Shown here: in pieces, positions 1-9,185 of the stretch
How positions within the stretch are numbered: the first letter of the stretch is position 1
Layout of the letters: each line of letters begins with the position of its first letter
Origin: JAKJEP01 sp964580995
Lineage (GTDB): Bacteria; Planctomycetota; Phycisphaerae; Sedimentisphaerales; SM23-30
Reading direction: 5' to 3'
Assembly (NCBI GenBank): GCA_964580995.1
Contig: CAZOMV010000021.1
Span: forward strand, 1-61,880
Length of the DNA: 61,880 bases
The notes under the pieces: model-generated
What the model saw: the letters and a program-made list of their open reading frames with translations, nothing else
Database searches by the model: none
Told to the model about the DNA's origin: nothing
Program-made: the position numbers and the translations under genes

Positions 1-117
1 CTACTTTATTATCGGACCATCACTTTCTACGTAAAATAAAGACTTACAGCAATTCCCAAAAAACAAAAATAAGCACTTACAGCAATTTTCCCAATCAAAA
101 AATAAGGACTTATGATC
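1..117. repeat. AT-rich 33-bp-period repeat element, copy 1
   Basis: The segment opens with CTACTTTATTATCGGACCA. The word ACTTA(C) then recurs at 42, 75 and 108, a strict 33-bp period, each time followed in part by AGCAATT and a run of C. The same header and the same three-unit 33-bp array recur at 55389-55510, with the first ACTTAC 41 bp after the header in both copies. The left end may be cut by the window edge. No coding potential is convincing here. The function is unknown. Confidence 0.7.
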
Positions 118-265
118 GAATATCCATATTCTCGTAATGATCCTCTTTCTCATGCATGCAGCCTGAAAGGCTCTTGACATAAAAAATTTTTCGATGGAGT
201 TTGGCCGAAAGTTGGGTATAATTTTATCTTTAATATGTAACCTGTTATAAATATTGGAGTTAGCT

Positions 266-1933
266 ATGAATTCGGACATGATTAAAAAAGGCTTTGAGCG
301 GGCGCCGCATCGTGGATTATTGAAGGCTTGTGGAATTAAGGATGAGGATATGGGCAAGCCCTTCATCGCGATTGCCAATAGTTATGTGGATATTATTCCC
401 GGCCATGTGCATCTAAATCAAGTCGGCACAATGGTTAAAGAAGCCGTCCGCCGGGCCGGCGGCGTCCCGTTTATCTTTAATACCATCGGTATCTGCGACG
501 GCGTGGCGATGGGCCATACCGGGATGAAGTATTCCCTGGCTAGCCGCGAAATCATCGCCGATTCCGTGGAGGCGATGCTCCGGGCCCATTGCTTCGACGG
601 CATGATCTGTATCCCCAATTGCGACAAGATAATACCGGGGATGATGATGGCGGCGATGCGGGTCAATATCCCGACCATTTTTGTCTCCGGCGGCCCGATG
701 AAGGCGGGGAAGACGCCGAGCGGCAAGGTGGTGGACCTTATTAGCATTTTTGAAGGCGTCGCCGCTTATAACAATAAGAAAATAAATAAGTTAGAACTGA
801 AGGAGCTGGAGGATTACGGCTGCCCCGGCTGCGGGAGCTGTTCGGGAATGTTCACAGCCAACAGCATGAACTGCCTGAGCGAGGCCATCGGCCTGGCCCT
901 GCCGGGCAACGGCACCATCCCAGCAGTGGACCCGCGGCGGAAAAAGCTCTACCGGCAGGCCGCTGAGCAAATCCTGGTGCTGGTGAAAAAGAACATCCGC
1001 CCCAAAGATATCGTAACGCAAAGGTCGCTGGATAATGCCTTTGCGCTCGATGTGGCGATGGGTGGTTCGACGAATACGGTACTGCACGGGCTGGCCATTG
1101 CCAATGAGGCGGGGATAAAATATGACCTGGACCGGATCAACCGGATCTCTAAAAAGTGTCCGAATATCTGTAAAGTCTCGCCGTCAAGCGCCTATCATAT
1201 GGAAGATGTGGATCGGGCGGGCGGAATCAGTGCGATTTTAAAAGAAATTTCCAGCATTCCGGGGCTGATTCATCCGGAATGCCCGACAGTGACGGGCAAA
1301 ACGCTCGGTAAGAATATCGCAGCGGCGAAAATCAAGAATACTCAGTGCATTCGGAAATTGGCCAATGCCTATACGCAGACGGGCGGATTGGCGATCCTGC
1401 GGGGGAATTTGGCCCCGGACGGCGGAGTAGTTAAGACGGCCGGGGTAGCCAGGTCGATGTTAAAGCATTGCGGACCGGTAGTTATATTCAACAGCCAGGA
1501 AGAAGCCTGCGCGGGGATTCTGGGCGGTAAGGTAAAGGCGGGAGATGTGGTTGTGATCCGCTACGAGGGGCCGCGGGGCGGGCCGGGGATGCAGGAGATG
1601 CTCAGCCCGACCAGCTATATCATGGGGGCGGGACTGGGGGAGAGCGTAGCGCTGATTACGGATGGGCGGTTCAGCGGCGGCACACGCGGGGCGTGCATCG
1701 GGCATATCAGCCCGGAGGCAGCCGCAGGCGGCCCGATTGGGCTGTTGAAAAACGGGGATATTATCGAGATCGATATACCCGCCAATACCCTGAAAGTGAA
1801 GATAGGCAAGGCGGAACTGGCCAAACGTCGAAAGGCTTGGCAAGCTCCCCAGCCGCGAATCAACCACGGGGCGCTGGGGAAATATGCGCATTTGGCCAGT
1901 TCGGCGGATACAGGGGCCATTTTGAAATGGTAA
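266..1933 (+). CDS. ilvD: Dihydroxy-acid dehydratase
   Basis: Dehydrates 2,3-dihydroxy-3-methylbutanoate or -pentanoate to the 2-oxoacid in cytosolic valine, leucine and isoleucine synthesis. The 555-residue product has the family's usual length and opening (MNSDMIKKGFERAPHR). It carries the Fe-S/Mg signatures CDKIIPGMMMA (near residue 120) and CPGCGSCSGMFTANSMN (near 190), and the late segment GRFSGGTRG. I chose the ATG at 266 because GGAG at 256-259 sits six bases upstream and it matches the family start; an in-frame TTG at 254 is less likely. It stands alone, converging on the next gene with only 4 bp between the stop codons. No other ilv gene is in the window. Confidence 0.97.
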   Translation: MNSDMIKKGFERAPHRGLLKACGIKDEDMGKPFIAIANSYVDIIPGHVHLNQVGTMVKEAVRRAGGVPFIFNTIGICDGVAMGHTGMKYSLASREIIADSVEAMLRAHCFDGMICIPNCDKIIPGMMMAAMRVNIPTIFVSGGPMKAGKTPSGKVVDLISIFEGVAAYNNKKINKLELKELEDYGCPGCGSCSGMFTANSMNCLSEAIGLALPGNGTIPAVDPRRKKLYRQAAEQILVLVKKNIRPKDIVTQRSLDNAFALDVAMGGSTNTVLHGLAIANEAGIKYDLDRINRISKKCPNICKVSPSSAYHMEDVDRAGGISAILKEISSIPGLIHPECPTVTGKTLGKNIAAAKIKNTQCIRKLANAYTQTGGLAILRGNLAPDGGVVKTAGVARSMLKHCGPVVIFNSQEEACAGILGGKVKAGDVVVIRYEGPRGGPGMQEMLSPTSYIMGAGLGESVALITDGRFSGGTRGACIGHISPEAAAGGPIGLLKNGDIIEIDIPANTLKVKIGKAELAKRRKAWQAPQPRINHGALGKYAHLASSADTGAILKW

Positions 1934-1937
1934 ATGG

Positions 1938-2531
1938 TTAATACCGGTGTTCAGGTTGCCTTCGTTTGTGACGCACGAGCAGTAACGCCCCGATTCCAAG
2001 CAGGCTCAACGTGGCAGGTTCGGGAAGAACCACTACGAAGGGTTCCGGGAAACTTATCGTAAAACCTACCGATCCGCCACGAAGGGTATCTTCGGATAAA
2101 GTTACAATGGAATAACCCGCACCACCATCCTGCAGTTGCAGAGTGATAAAATTATTGACAGACAAAGGGCTGTCGTTATCCAGATTTGCAGCGATTATGG
2201 TAAAATGACTAGTGGTGGATGGACCTGGGGGATCGATAGGTGGATCCGGAGGGAAAAGAGCTGGTTCCTGTAGAGGGTCAAAGTCTAAAGGATCAATAAC
2301 CATATCAAAATGAGGATCTGACCATAGCAAACCATTCGAAAGGGGCAAAAAAGCGTTATGGCTAAGCTCGACATTAAAGGAAATCCCGACAGGGCCGCTT
2401 GAACCGTAGGTGACTTGGTAGCCAATTTGAAGCTGACCATTTCCCATATCAGCGGCAGTGATGTTGGGATGTCCTGCTCGAACCGAACCTGCCAGAAAAA
2501 TTAGCAAAATAATCCCACTTTTCACATACAT
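1938..2531 (-). CDS. PEP-CTERM sorting-domain protein
   Basis: A secreted protein of 197 residues without a recognised enzymatic domain. It has an N-terminal signal peptide (MYVKSGIILLIFLAGSVRA), a beta-rich and proline-rich middle (a PPDPPIDPPGPS stretch near residue 95), and a classic exosortase sorting tail: VLPEPATLSLLGIGALLLV followed by RHKRR. In the known system the tail is cleaved by an exosortase during export; none is encoded in this window. The ATG at 2531 is preferred over one at 2537 because AGGAG at 2539-2543 is seven bases upstream of it. The 240-bp gap between its start and the next gene shows no clear feature beyond this ribosome binding site. Confidence 0.85.
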   Translation of the reverse strand: MYVKSGIILLIFLAGSVRAGHPNITAADMGNGQLQIGYQVTYGSSGPVGISFNVELSHNAFLPLSNGLLWSDPHFDMVIDPLDFDPLQEPALFPPDPPIDPPGPSTTSHFTIIAANLDNDSPLSVNNFITLQLQDGGAGYSIVTLSEDTLRGGSVGFTISFPEPFVVVLPEPATLSLLGIGALLLVRHKRRQPEHRY

Positions 2532-2777
2532 TTTCATTCTCCTTTTTTTTGAGTCACTAAACTCTGCCCGGTATATAAAACAAATGCAGAAAACCTGCGT
2601 TGTTCTCTCTCATTGTTTTATAAAAACCACCAGCCCGCCGCATATCCACGAGCGTAAAACCCAGAATAACAGAATGCCGGATTTAATGCAAGCAATTTTT
2701 TGCGGAAAACGGTTGATTCTGAGAGGATTTTCGGGTACAGTGATGTTTGGTGATAATGCCAATCAGAATCAAAGGTT

Positions 2778-4871
2778 ATGGAACAAAGATGCAACAGGCT
2801 GGGCGCGGAGAAGAGTCCGTATCTTCTGCAACATGCGGGCAATCCGGTGGATTGGTATCCGTGGGGGGCAGAGGCGTTTGCGCGGGCGAAGCAGGAGAAT
2901 AAGCCGATTTTTCTATCAATCGGGTATTCGACGTGCCACTGGTGCCATGTGATGGCGCATGAATCGTTTGAAAATGAGCAGGTGGCGGCGCTGCTGAATG
3001 AGTCGTTTGTGTGTGTGAAGGTGGACCGGGAAGAGCGGCCGGATATCGATGGGATCTATATGCAGGTGTGTCAGATGATGACGGGCAGCGGCGGCTGGCC
3101 GCTGACGGTGATTATGACGCCGGATCGGGAGCCTTTTTTTGCGGGAACGTATTTTCCGAAGGAGACGCTGTTCGGGCATATCGGAATGCTGGAACTGATA
3201 CCGAAGATTACCGAACAGTGGGAGAAACAGCAGCAGCAGGTGGTGATGGTGGCGCATCAGATGACGCGGGCGCTGCAAAAAGCGGCGCAGACGGTGGGTG
3301 GGCCGGAGCTGGGAGAGGAAACGCTGAATCAGGCGTATCAGCAATTGGCGGAACGATACGATACCCATCATGGCGGATTTGGCGGTGCGCCGAAGTTTCC
3401 CAGTCCGAATAATTTGTTTTTTATGTTGCGGTATTGGAATCGTCATCGGAAGAACGAGACGTTGGCGATGGTGGAAAATACGCTGCAATCCATGCGGCGG
3501 GGCGGGATTTACGATCATATCGGATTTGGGTTTCACCGGTATTCGACGGATCATAAGTGGCTGGTGCCGCATTTTGAGAAGATGCTGTACGATCAAGCGT
3601 TGCTGGCGATGGTGTATGCGGAAGCGTATCAGGCGACGGGGCGGGAGCGTTACGGGCAGACGGCGCGGGAGATTTTGAGGTATGTGCTGCGGGATATGAC
3701 AGCGCCGGAGGGCGGGTTTTATTCGGGGGAGGATGCGGACAGCGAGGGGGTGGAGGGGAAATTTTATCAGTGGAGCCGGGAGGAGATTCAGGAATCGCTC
3801 AGGCCGGAAGAGGCAGAACTATTTATGAAGGTATTCAATATTGAGCCGGAGGGTAACTACAATGATGATACGGGGGGGCATAAGACGGGGACGAATATTC
3901 TGCATATTACGCATTTGCTGGCGGAATTGGGGAAGGAGCATCATCTGGCCAAGCCGCAACTGCAGGAACAACTGGAGAAGATCCGGGAAAAGTTGTTCGG
4001 GATCCGGGAGAAGCGGATTCATCCTTATAAGGATGATAAGATTTTGACGGACTGGAACGGTCTGATGATTGCGGCACTGGCAAAGGCAGGACAGGTATTG
4101 GAGGAACCGAAGTATATTGCGGCGGCGCGGCAGGCGGCGGACTTTATTTTTGCGAATCTGCTGGATGACGGTGGCCGGCTGTTGCATCGGTGGCGGGAAG
4201 GTCAGGCGGAGATTGCGGGGCATATGGATGATTATGCGTTTGTGATCTGGGGTTTGCTGGAGTTGTACGAAGCGGATTTTGACGTTCGTCATCTGGAGAG
4301 GGCGCTGCAGTTGAACAAGGAGTTCCTGAAGCATTTTTGGGATGAGGCGAATGGGGGTTTCTTTATGACGGCAGATGACAGTGAGGAACTGCTGGTTCGT
4401 CAAAAAGAGATCTACGATGGGGCGAAGCCGTCGGGGAATTCGGTGGCGATGCTGAATTTGCTGCGGTTGGGGCGAATTACGGGGCAGCCGCGTCTGGAGG
4501 AAAAGGCGGAGGCGATCAGCCGGGCGTTTTCGCACGATGTTCGGCATATGCCGATCGGATATACGCAGTTGATGCTGGGGGTGGATTTTGCGGTGGGACC
4601 GAGTTACGAGGTGGTGATTGTGGGGCGGCGGGACGGGGAGGATACGCGAGCGATGTTGCGGGCGATTCGCAGCCGGTATTTGCCGAATCAGGTGGTGCTG
4701 CTGCGGGAGGCGGGGGAGCCGGAGCCGGGGATTACGAAGGTTGCACCGTTTACCCGTAACCTGACCAGCCAGGAGAACCGGGCGACGGCGTATGTGTGCC
4801 GGGATTATCGGTGTGAGAGTCCGACGACGGAGGTGGACCGGTTGATAGAATTGCTGGACCAATCAATGTAA
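2778..4871 (+). CDS. DUF255 / thioredoxin-like protein (YyaL/SPATA20 family)
   Basis: Full-length (697 residues) member of the YyaL/SPATA20 family: an N-terminal thioredoxin-like domain followed by an (alpha/alpha)6 barrel resembling N-acylglucosamine epimerases and GH76-type folds. The family opening is NRLGAEKSPYLLQHAGNPVDW, and the redox motif CHWCH lies near residue 55 in YSTCHWCHVMAHESF. The central GGFGGAPKFPSPNN and C-terminal barrel segments (DWNGLMIAALAKAG) are intact. There is no signal peptide, so it is likely cytosolic. The biochemical role of the family is not settled. The upstream AAAGG is very close to the ATG, so the start is reasonable but not certain. Confidence 0.9.
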   Translation: MEQRCNRLGAEKSPYLLQHAGNPVDWYPWGAEAFARAKQENKPIFLSIGYSTCHWCHVMAHESFENEQVAALLNESFVCVKVDREERPDIDGIYMQVCQMMTGSGGWPLTVIMTPDREPFFAGTYFPKETLFGHIGMLELIPKITEQWEKQQQQVVMVAHQMTRALQKAAQTVGGPELGEETLNQAYQQLAERYDTHHGGFGGAPKFPSPNNLFFMLRYWNRHRKNETLAMVENTLQSMRRGGIYDHIGFGFHRYSTDHKWLVPHFEKMLYDQALLAMVYAEAYQATGRERYGQTAREILRYVLRDMTAPEGGFYSGEDADSEGVEGKFYQWSREEIQESLRPEEAELFMKVFNIEPEGNYNDDTGGHKTGTNILHITHLLAELGKEHHLAKPQLQEQLEKIREKLFGIREKRIHPYKDDKILTDWNGLMIAALAKAGQVLEEPKYIAAARQAADFIFANLLDDGGRLLHRWREGQAEIAGHMDDYAFVIWGLLELYEADFDVRHLERALQLNKEFLKHFWDEANGGFFMTADDSEELLVRQKEIYDGAKPSGNSVAMLNLLRLGRITGQPRLEEKAEAISRAFSHDVRHMPIGYTQLMLGVDFAVGPSYEVVIVGRRDGEDTRAMLRAIRSRYLPNQVVLLREAGEPEPGITKVAPFTRNLTSQENRATAYVCRDYRCESPTTEVDRLIELLDQSM

Positions 4872-4911
4872 AACTCAGGAGTCAGCAACTTTGAGGTAAG
4901 GATAAAAAGGG

Positions 4912-6324
4912 ATGGTGAAGCGTAAAATTGTTATTTTGGGCGGCGGTCCTGCGGGTTTGGCGGCGGGTTATGAGCTGGCGAAGCGCGGGGAGCCGGTTGT
5001 CTGCATTGAAAAGGATCGTCTGGTGGGAGGGATCAGCAAGACGGTATGCCGAAAGGGATTTCGGTTTGATATTGGGGGACATCGGTTTTTTACCAAAATC
5101 CAACGGGTGGATGATCTATGGCGGGAAATTTTGCCCGATGATTTTCTGAAACGGCCCCGGCTCAGCCGGATCTATTATAACAACCGTTTTTTTCATTATC
5201 CCTTAAAGCCTGCGAACGCATTGGCGGGGCTTGGGCTATTTACCAGCGGCGGTATTCTGGCCAGCTATTTTGCCAGCAAGGTTCATCCTTATCCAGAGGA
5301 AAAAACCTTTGAGCAGTGGGTATCCAATCGTTTTGGGAAGAAGCTGTACCGGATTTTTTTCAAGACGTATACGGAAAAGGTCTGGGGAATTCCCTGTCAT
5401 GAGATTGCGGCGGAATGGGCGGCACAGCGGATCAAGGGGCTTTCGCTAAGTTCGGCGGTTAGAGCGGCCGTTTTTGGCGATAAGCGGAAAAAGATAAAAA
5501 CTCTCATCGAAGAGTTTGACTATCCGCGGTATGGTCCGGGTCAGATGTATGAGACGATGGCGAAGAAAATACAGGAATACGGCGGCCAGGTGTTGCTGGG
5601 GCGGGAGGTGCGGAAAATGCACCGCGAGGGACCAAAGATTCTCTCGGTAGAGGTGCAGGATGAGCAGGGACAAACGGAACGCATTGAGGGCAGCCATTTT
5701 CTTTCGAGCCTGCCGATATCGCAATTGCCGCAGATGGGGGATGGTGATTTGCCGGAAGCGGTGGCTCGTGCCGGTGAAAAACTTTCCTATCGGTCTTTGC
5801 TGACCGTGAATTTGATGATCCAGCAGCCGGAGTTGTTTCCGGATACGTGGATTTATATCCATTCGCCGGAGGTGAAGGTGGGCAGGGTTCAGTGTTTTAA
5901 GAACTGGAGTCCGTGGATGGTGCCGAATGAAAACGTTTCTTCGTTAGGGATGGAGTATTTTTGCGATGAAAACGATGGGTTGTGGAATACGTCCGATAAG
6001 GACCTGATTTGTATGGCCCGGGAGGAGATTCAAAAGCTGGAATTGGCAGCGAAAGGGGCGGTCACGGATGCGTTTGTGATTCGATGTTCGAAGACGTACC
6101 CGGTGTATTCCATTGGCTACGAAACGAATTTGCAGATCATCAAGGAATACCTGTCCGGGATTTCCAATTTGCAGTGCATCGGCAGGAACGGGATGTTCAA
6201 ATATAATAACATGGACCATTCCATTCTCTCCGGATTGCTGGCGGCCGATAATATTTTGGGTGGGCAGAATGATCTCTGGGCGATTAATACCGAGGAAGAA
6301 TATCATGAGCAAGCCAAGGCGTAA
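4912..6324 (+). CDS. FAD-dependent oxidoreductase (protoporphyrinogen oxidase / UDP-galactopyranose mutase-like)
   Basis: A 470-residue flavoprotein with an N-terminal dinucleotide-binding fold, GGGPAGLAAGYELAKRG, followed by an acidic residue at the end of beta-2 (CIEKD) and GGISKT. The DIGGHRFFTKI segment near residue 45 is typical of the amine-oxidase/UDP-galactopyranose mutase-like clade often found next to cell-envelope glycosyltransferases. The substrate is unknown. It overlaps the following membrane glycosyltransferase by 20 bp, which suggests translational coupling and a joint role in glycolipid or surface-glycan metabolism. That role is inferred from neighbourhood only. Confidence 0.85.
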   Translation: MVKRKIVILGGGPAGLAAGYELAKRGEPVVCIEKDRLVGGISKTVCRKGFRFDIGGHRFFTKIQRVDDLWREILPDDFLKRPRLSRIYYNNRFFHYPLKPANALAGLGLFTSGGILASYFASKVHPYPEEKTFEQWVSNRFGKKLYRIFFKTYTEKVWGIPCHEIAAEWAAQRIKGLSLSSAVRAAVFGDKRKKIKTLIEEFDYPRYGPGQMYETMAKKIQEYGGQVLLGREVRKMHREGPKILSVEVQDEQGQTERIEGSHFLSSLPISQLPQMGDGDLPEAVARAGEKLSYRSLLTVNLMIQQPELFPDTWIYIHSPEVKVGRVQCFKNWSPWMVPNENVSSLGMEYFCDENDGLWNTSDKDLICMAREEIQKLELAAKGAVTDAFVIRCSKTYPVYSIGYETNLQIIKEYLSGISNLQCIGRNGMFKYNNMDHSILSGLLAADNILGGQNDLWAINTEEEYHEQAKA

Positions 6325-8011
6325 AGAAGGACATGTTTCCGATAAAAAGGGGGTGCTGAAAGGGCAAACCGCAGTTTCCCCTATTCCCGGCGTGAAATCA
6401 TGGAAACGGTTTTTCGGTGCTCTGTTGATCGTTGTGATTCTCAGCGGGATATTGAATTTCACCTGTCTGGACTGGGGCCTGCCGAATGCAAATCCCTGGC
6501 ATAGTGATTCGATTGCGGGGAATACCACTCTGAATGAAATCCCGCGATTGTTTGGAACATGGACCAATAAATATCCCCGGCTACATTTTTTAATTTGTGG
6601 ATCGGTTTATAAATTATATCTGTCAAATTGGCAGAATCATCCGGTATATGGAGTGGATGGCAAGGGAAATCAAGTTGCCAGAGTTCTGGATATTTCCCGT
6701 ATGAGCAAGCTGATTCTGGTTTCGAATACCATATCGGCATTGATGGGGATGGGGGCGGTGATGGCGGTGTTCTTGACGGCCCGGCTGCTGTTTGGAGATA
6801 ATCTTTCTGCTTTTTTGGCATCTCTGGCATTGGCGTGTTCGCATGTTTTTGTTTTTTACAGCCATTTGGGAAATCTGGATGTTCCCTGTACCTTCTGGAT
6901 AGCATGGAGTCTATACTGGGCGGTCAAAGCGGTTTATCTGGGAAGATGGCATCATTATATTTTTCTGGTTTTTTTTTGTGCCTGTGCGGTTTGCACCAAA
7001 GATCCGGCTGCGGGTTTTGTGGTGGGGATTGGATTTTCCGTCTGGCTGGGACTGGTCGGTAAAGCCAGAGAGGAGGGGAGAAGTTACAAAGATGGGATTC
7101 TCGACATTTTTTCGAAGAAAGTATTGGTTGCCATTATAGTGTTTATTGTGGTATTTGCTTTATTAAACGGGATATTTACCTCACCGAGTGCTTTTGTTCA
7201 GAGAATGAAACATTGGATTGGGGGGCCGGGCACAACGGACTATACCGGTAATTATCGAGGACAATGGCCACTGCTGGTGGAAGCTTTTTATAAGTTATGG
7301 TATTCTTTGGGTTGGCCCTTTTTGTTGGCGATTATTTTATCTCTGGTTTATAGCATATATCGGATACGATGGAAAACGGGCTTTGCTGTCATGCCCCTGT
7401 TCTGTTTTTATTTAGTGGTGGTTATCAATGTGCATCAGGTACAACCCCGGTATTTAATACCTGGTTTTACCGGGCTGGTACTATTGCTGGGAATTAGTTC
7501 CGGGAATTTTCTGCGGTGGAGAAAAATCCCCTGGTTGATCCGTGTTGTCCTAGTTGGAACGATCTACGGATTGTCCTGTCTTTACTGTATTGGCTTGGAG
7601 CTGGAGATGGCGGAAGATTCCCGGATCCAGGTGGAAAAATGGTTTGAACAAAATGTGAACCGCCGTTCGCCGATTGTGGCGGTTTGTCCGGTAACCTATG
7701 CGCCCCGGTTGCATATGCTGGGATTTCATTGTGATTTTCGCTGGAGTCCGATGCCGACCACGGAGCAGGTATTATACGAAAAGCCGATACCGGAATATGT
7801 AATTATGAGTGAAAAGTGGTATACCGATGGCAGAGTTTGTGACCGGAAGTTTATAGCCAGGGTATTTAAGGAAGAGCTTGGGTATAAAAAAGTGGCATAT
7901 TTTAGTAATAAATATTTATACCCCAAGAAGACAATATTTGGAATTGCCGGTTGGCCTCTGCGAAAAGATCAGGTAATCAGTCCGGATATATATGTTTTTC
8001 GGAATAAGTGA
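6305..8011 (+). CDS. Membrane glycosyltransferase, GT39/PMT-like (GT-C fold)
   Basis: Predicted polytopic protein of 568 residues. A short basic N-terminus is followed by a first membrane span (FFGALLIVVILSGIL), an acidic loop typical of GT-C enzymes (LDWGLPNANPWHSDS), eight or more further hydrophobic segments, and a soluble C-terminal region. The family transfers mannose or other sugars from a polyprenyl-phosphate donor on the outer face of the membrane. I chose the ATG at 6305 because GAGGAAG at 6292-6298 precedes it; the longer open frame from 6113 runs inside the upstream flavoprotein gene. The donor and acceptor cannot be read from the sequence. Confidence 0.8.
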   Translation: MSKPRRKEGHVSDKKGVLKGQTAVSPIPGVKSWKRFFGALLIVVILSGILNFTCLDWGLPNANPWHSDSIAGNTTLNEIPRLFGTWTNKYPRLHFLICGSVYKLYLSNWQNHPVYGVDGKGNQVARVLDISRMSKLILVSNTISALMGMGAVMAVFLTARLLFGDNLSAFLASLALACSHVFVFYSHLGNLDVPCTFWIAWSLYWAVKAVYLGRWHHYIFLVFFCACAVCTKDPAAGFVVGIGFSVWLGLVGKAREEGRSYKDGILDIFSKKVLVAIIVFIVVFALLNGIFTSPSAFVQRMKHWIGGPGTTDYTGNYRGQWPLLVEAFYKLWYSLGWPFLLAIILSLVYSIYRIRWKTGFAVMPLFCFYLVVVINVHQVQPRYLIPGFTGLVLLLGISSGNFLRWRKIPWLIRVVLVGTIYGLSCLYCIGLELEMAEDSRIQVEKWFEQNVNRRSPIVAVCPVTYAPRLHMLGFHCDFRWSPMPTTEQVLYEKPIPEYVIMSEKWYTDGRVCDRKFIARVFKEELGYKKVAYFSNKYLYPKKTIFGIAGWPLRKDQVISPDIYVFRNK

Positions 8012-8204
8012 CTCAGATAACATCTTTTTCTGTTTTTTTATTTTGGCAAGGGATTTGTTCGAGCGGTTGGGGAAGGTATGGACGGCATCGTTAAAGTGTA
8101 ATATCTTGTAATATAAGTAATTATGTCGACCAAAATATTTATTGGTTGTTAGGAGCGAAAATAGCAATGGTTATAAGAATTTTGTTAAAAGGGCTTAAAT
8201 GGGA

Positions 8205-8234
8205 TTGACAAGAAGGCGCGATATGAAGTATGAT
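8205..8234 (+). promoter_or_regulatory. Sigma70-type promoter of the GntR gene
   Basis: Perfect -35 TTGACA at 8205-8210, an 18-bp spacer and -10 TATGAT at 8229-8234. It lies in the 322-bp gap (8012-8333) between the glycosyltransferase and the GntR regulator. The rest of that gap is AT-rich with no convincing gene. Confidence 0.8.
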
Positions 8235-8273
8235 AGCACTAGCATATGACAGTGCTGCTATAGGTGATATAGC
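8235..8273. promoter_or_regulatory. Two palindromes at the transcription start: candidate operators
   Basis: Immediately after the TATGAT box lie AGCACT (8235-8240) and its complement AGTGCT (8251-8256) with a 10-bp centre. These are followed by GCTATA (8257-8262) and TATAGC (8268-8273) with a 5-bp centre. Both overlap the expected transcription start, a usual site for autorepression by a GntR protein. That GntR is the binder is an inference. Confidence 0.55.
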
Positions 8274-8333
8274 AATAAGTTGCTGATTTTGATAAATTTT
8301 AACGAGAAAATCAGATAAAGGCGCGAGATTGAA

Positions 8334-9185
8334 GTGACGGATTTGGAGTCAACAACGCCGGAAAAAAGTGGTTTGAAGATGTATTTGGACCATGGATCGC
8401 TGAAGGGGGAAATCTATCGCGCTGGTTTTCAAGACGGCACAACGGATCGGGAGTTTCTGGATCAGATCAGTTATTTGCAGGAGATGAACACGGCGGAGCG
8501 AATTGTGCCGGTTTTGGTGCAGTATATCCGTAAAGAAGGTATGGTGCCGGGGGATCAGTTGCCACCGGAGAAGAAGCTGGGGAGTATTATCGGGATTGGT
8601 CATCGGGCACTGCGGGAGGCATTGATTATTCTACGTTCGATCGGTCTGGTGATAGCCAAGCCGGGTAAGGGGTGGTATGTGGGGAAGTTTGACCCGGTAA
8701 AGAATTTACGGTTTATCGCCCCGGTATTGAAGGAATTTTGCGAATCGGACTGGAAGGAGATCATGTATTCGCGTCTGGCCAATGAACCGATGATCGCCCA
8801 TCTGGCGGCGAAATCCATCAGTCCGGAAGGTTTGGAAAAACTGGACCAGGCGTTGGAGGGTATGGATCGTGCGTGTCAGGAGAATCAGTCGCGGACGTAT
8901 CGGCATTATGACCGGTTATTCCATCAGATTATCTCGGAGGAATGCGGCAATGGGATTCTGGCGATGCAGAGTTCGATGATGGCAGGTTTGTTTTACTCCA
9001 TGACGTGGTGGGCGCCGGAACGGAATATGGCCTACAGTGTGGAAGAACATAAAGTGATCTACGAGGCGATTCAGGCAGGCAATGCCGAGGCGGCGGAAAA
9101 GGCGATGGCCCAACATCTTAGGGGGGGGATTGAGTGGTTTGACCGGCATGGAGTTGTCGAGATGCCGTTAGGCCAGGACTCATGA
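8334..9185 (+). CDS. GntR-family transcriptional regulator (FadR/FCD subgroup)
   Basis: A 283-residue DNA-binding regulator. A winged helix-turn-helix at about residues 44-112 includes PGDQLPPEKKLG, the recognition-helix region HRALREALIILRSIGL and the wing KPGKGWYV. An all-helical FCD effector domain (about 125-275) carries a plausible metal/ligand site from the Asp and His of HYDRLFHQ plus later His in EEHKVIYEA and MAQHL. FCD regulators typically sense sugar acids or other carboxylates. I used the GTG at 8334, with AAAGG 12 bases upstream; an ATG at 8379 is possible. It lies just before the glycosidase/aldolase operon and is the only regulator nearby, so it is the best candidate controller. 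About 40 residues precede the winged helix, an unusual extension. Confidence 0.88.
   Translation: MTDLESTTPEKSGLKMYLDHGSLKGEIYRAGFQDGTTDREFLDQISYLQEMNTAERIVPVLVQYIRKEGMVPGDQLPPEKKLGSIIGIGHRALREALIILRSIGLVIAKPGKGWYVGKFDPVKNLRFIAPVLKEFCESDWKEIMYSRLANEPMIAHLAAKSISPEGLEKLDQALEGMDRACQENQSRTYRHYDRLFHQIISEECGNGILAMQSSMMAGLFYSMTWWAPERNMAYSVEEHKVIYEAIQAGNAEAAEKAMAQHLRGGIEWFDRHGVVEMPLGQDS

Noticed and set aside
1..117. CRISPR array
   Set aside because: The 33-bp period has a degenerate repeat and short, similar intervening parts; there are no unique spacers and no cas genes.
174..222. TTGACA (174-179) and TATAAT (217-222) upstream of ilvD as one promoter
   Set aside because: The spacer would be 37 bp, far outside the usable range; neither box has a good partner at 16-18 bp.
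2713..2741. TTGATT-N17-TACAGT as promoter of the DUF255 gene
   Set aside because: The -10 box is poor and an alternative GATAAT lies nearby without a -35; not strong enough to annotate.
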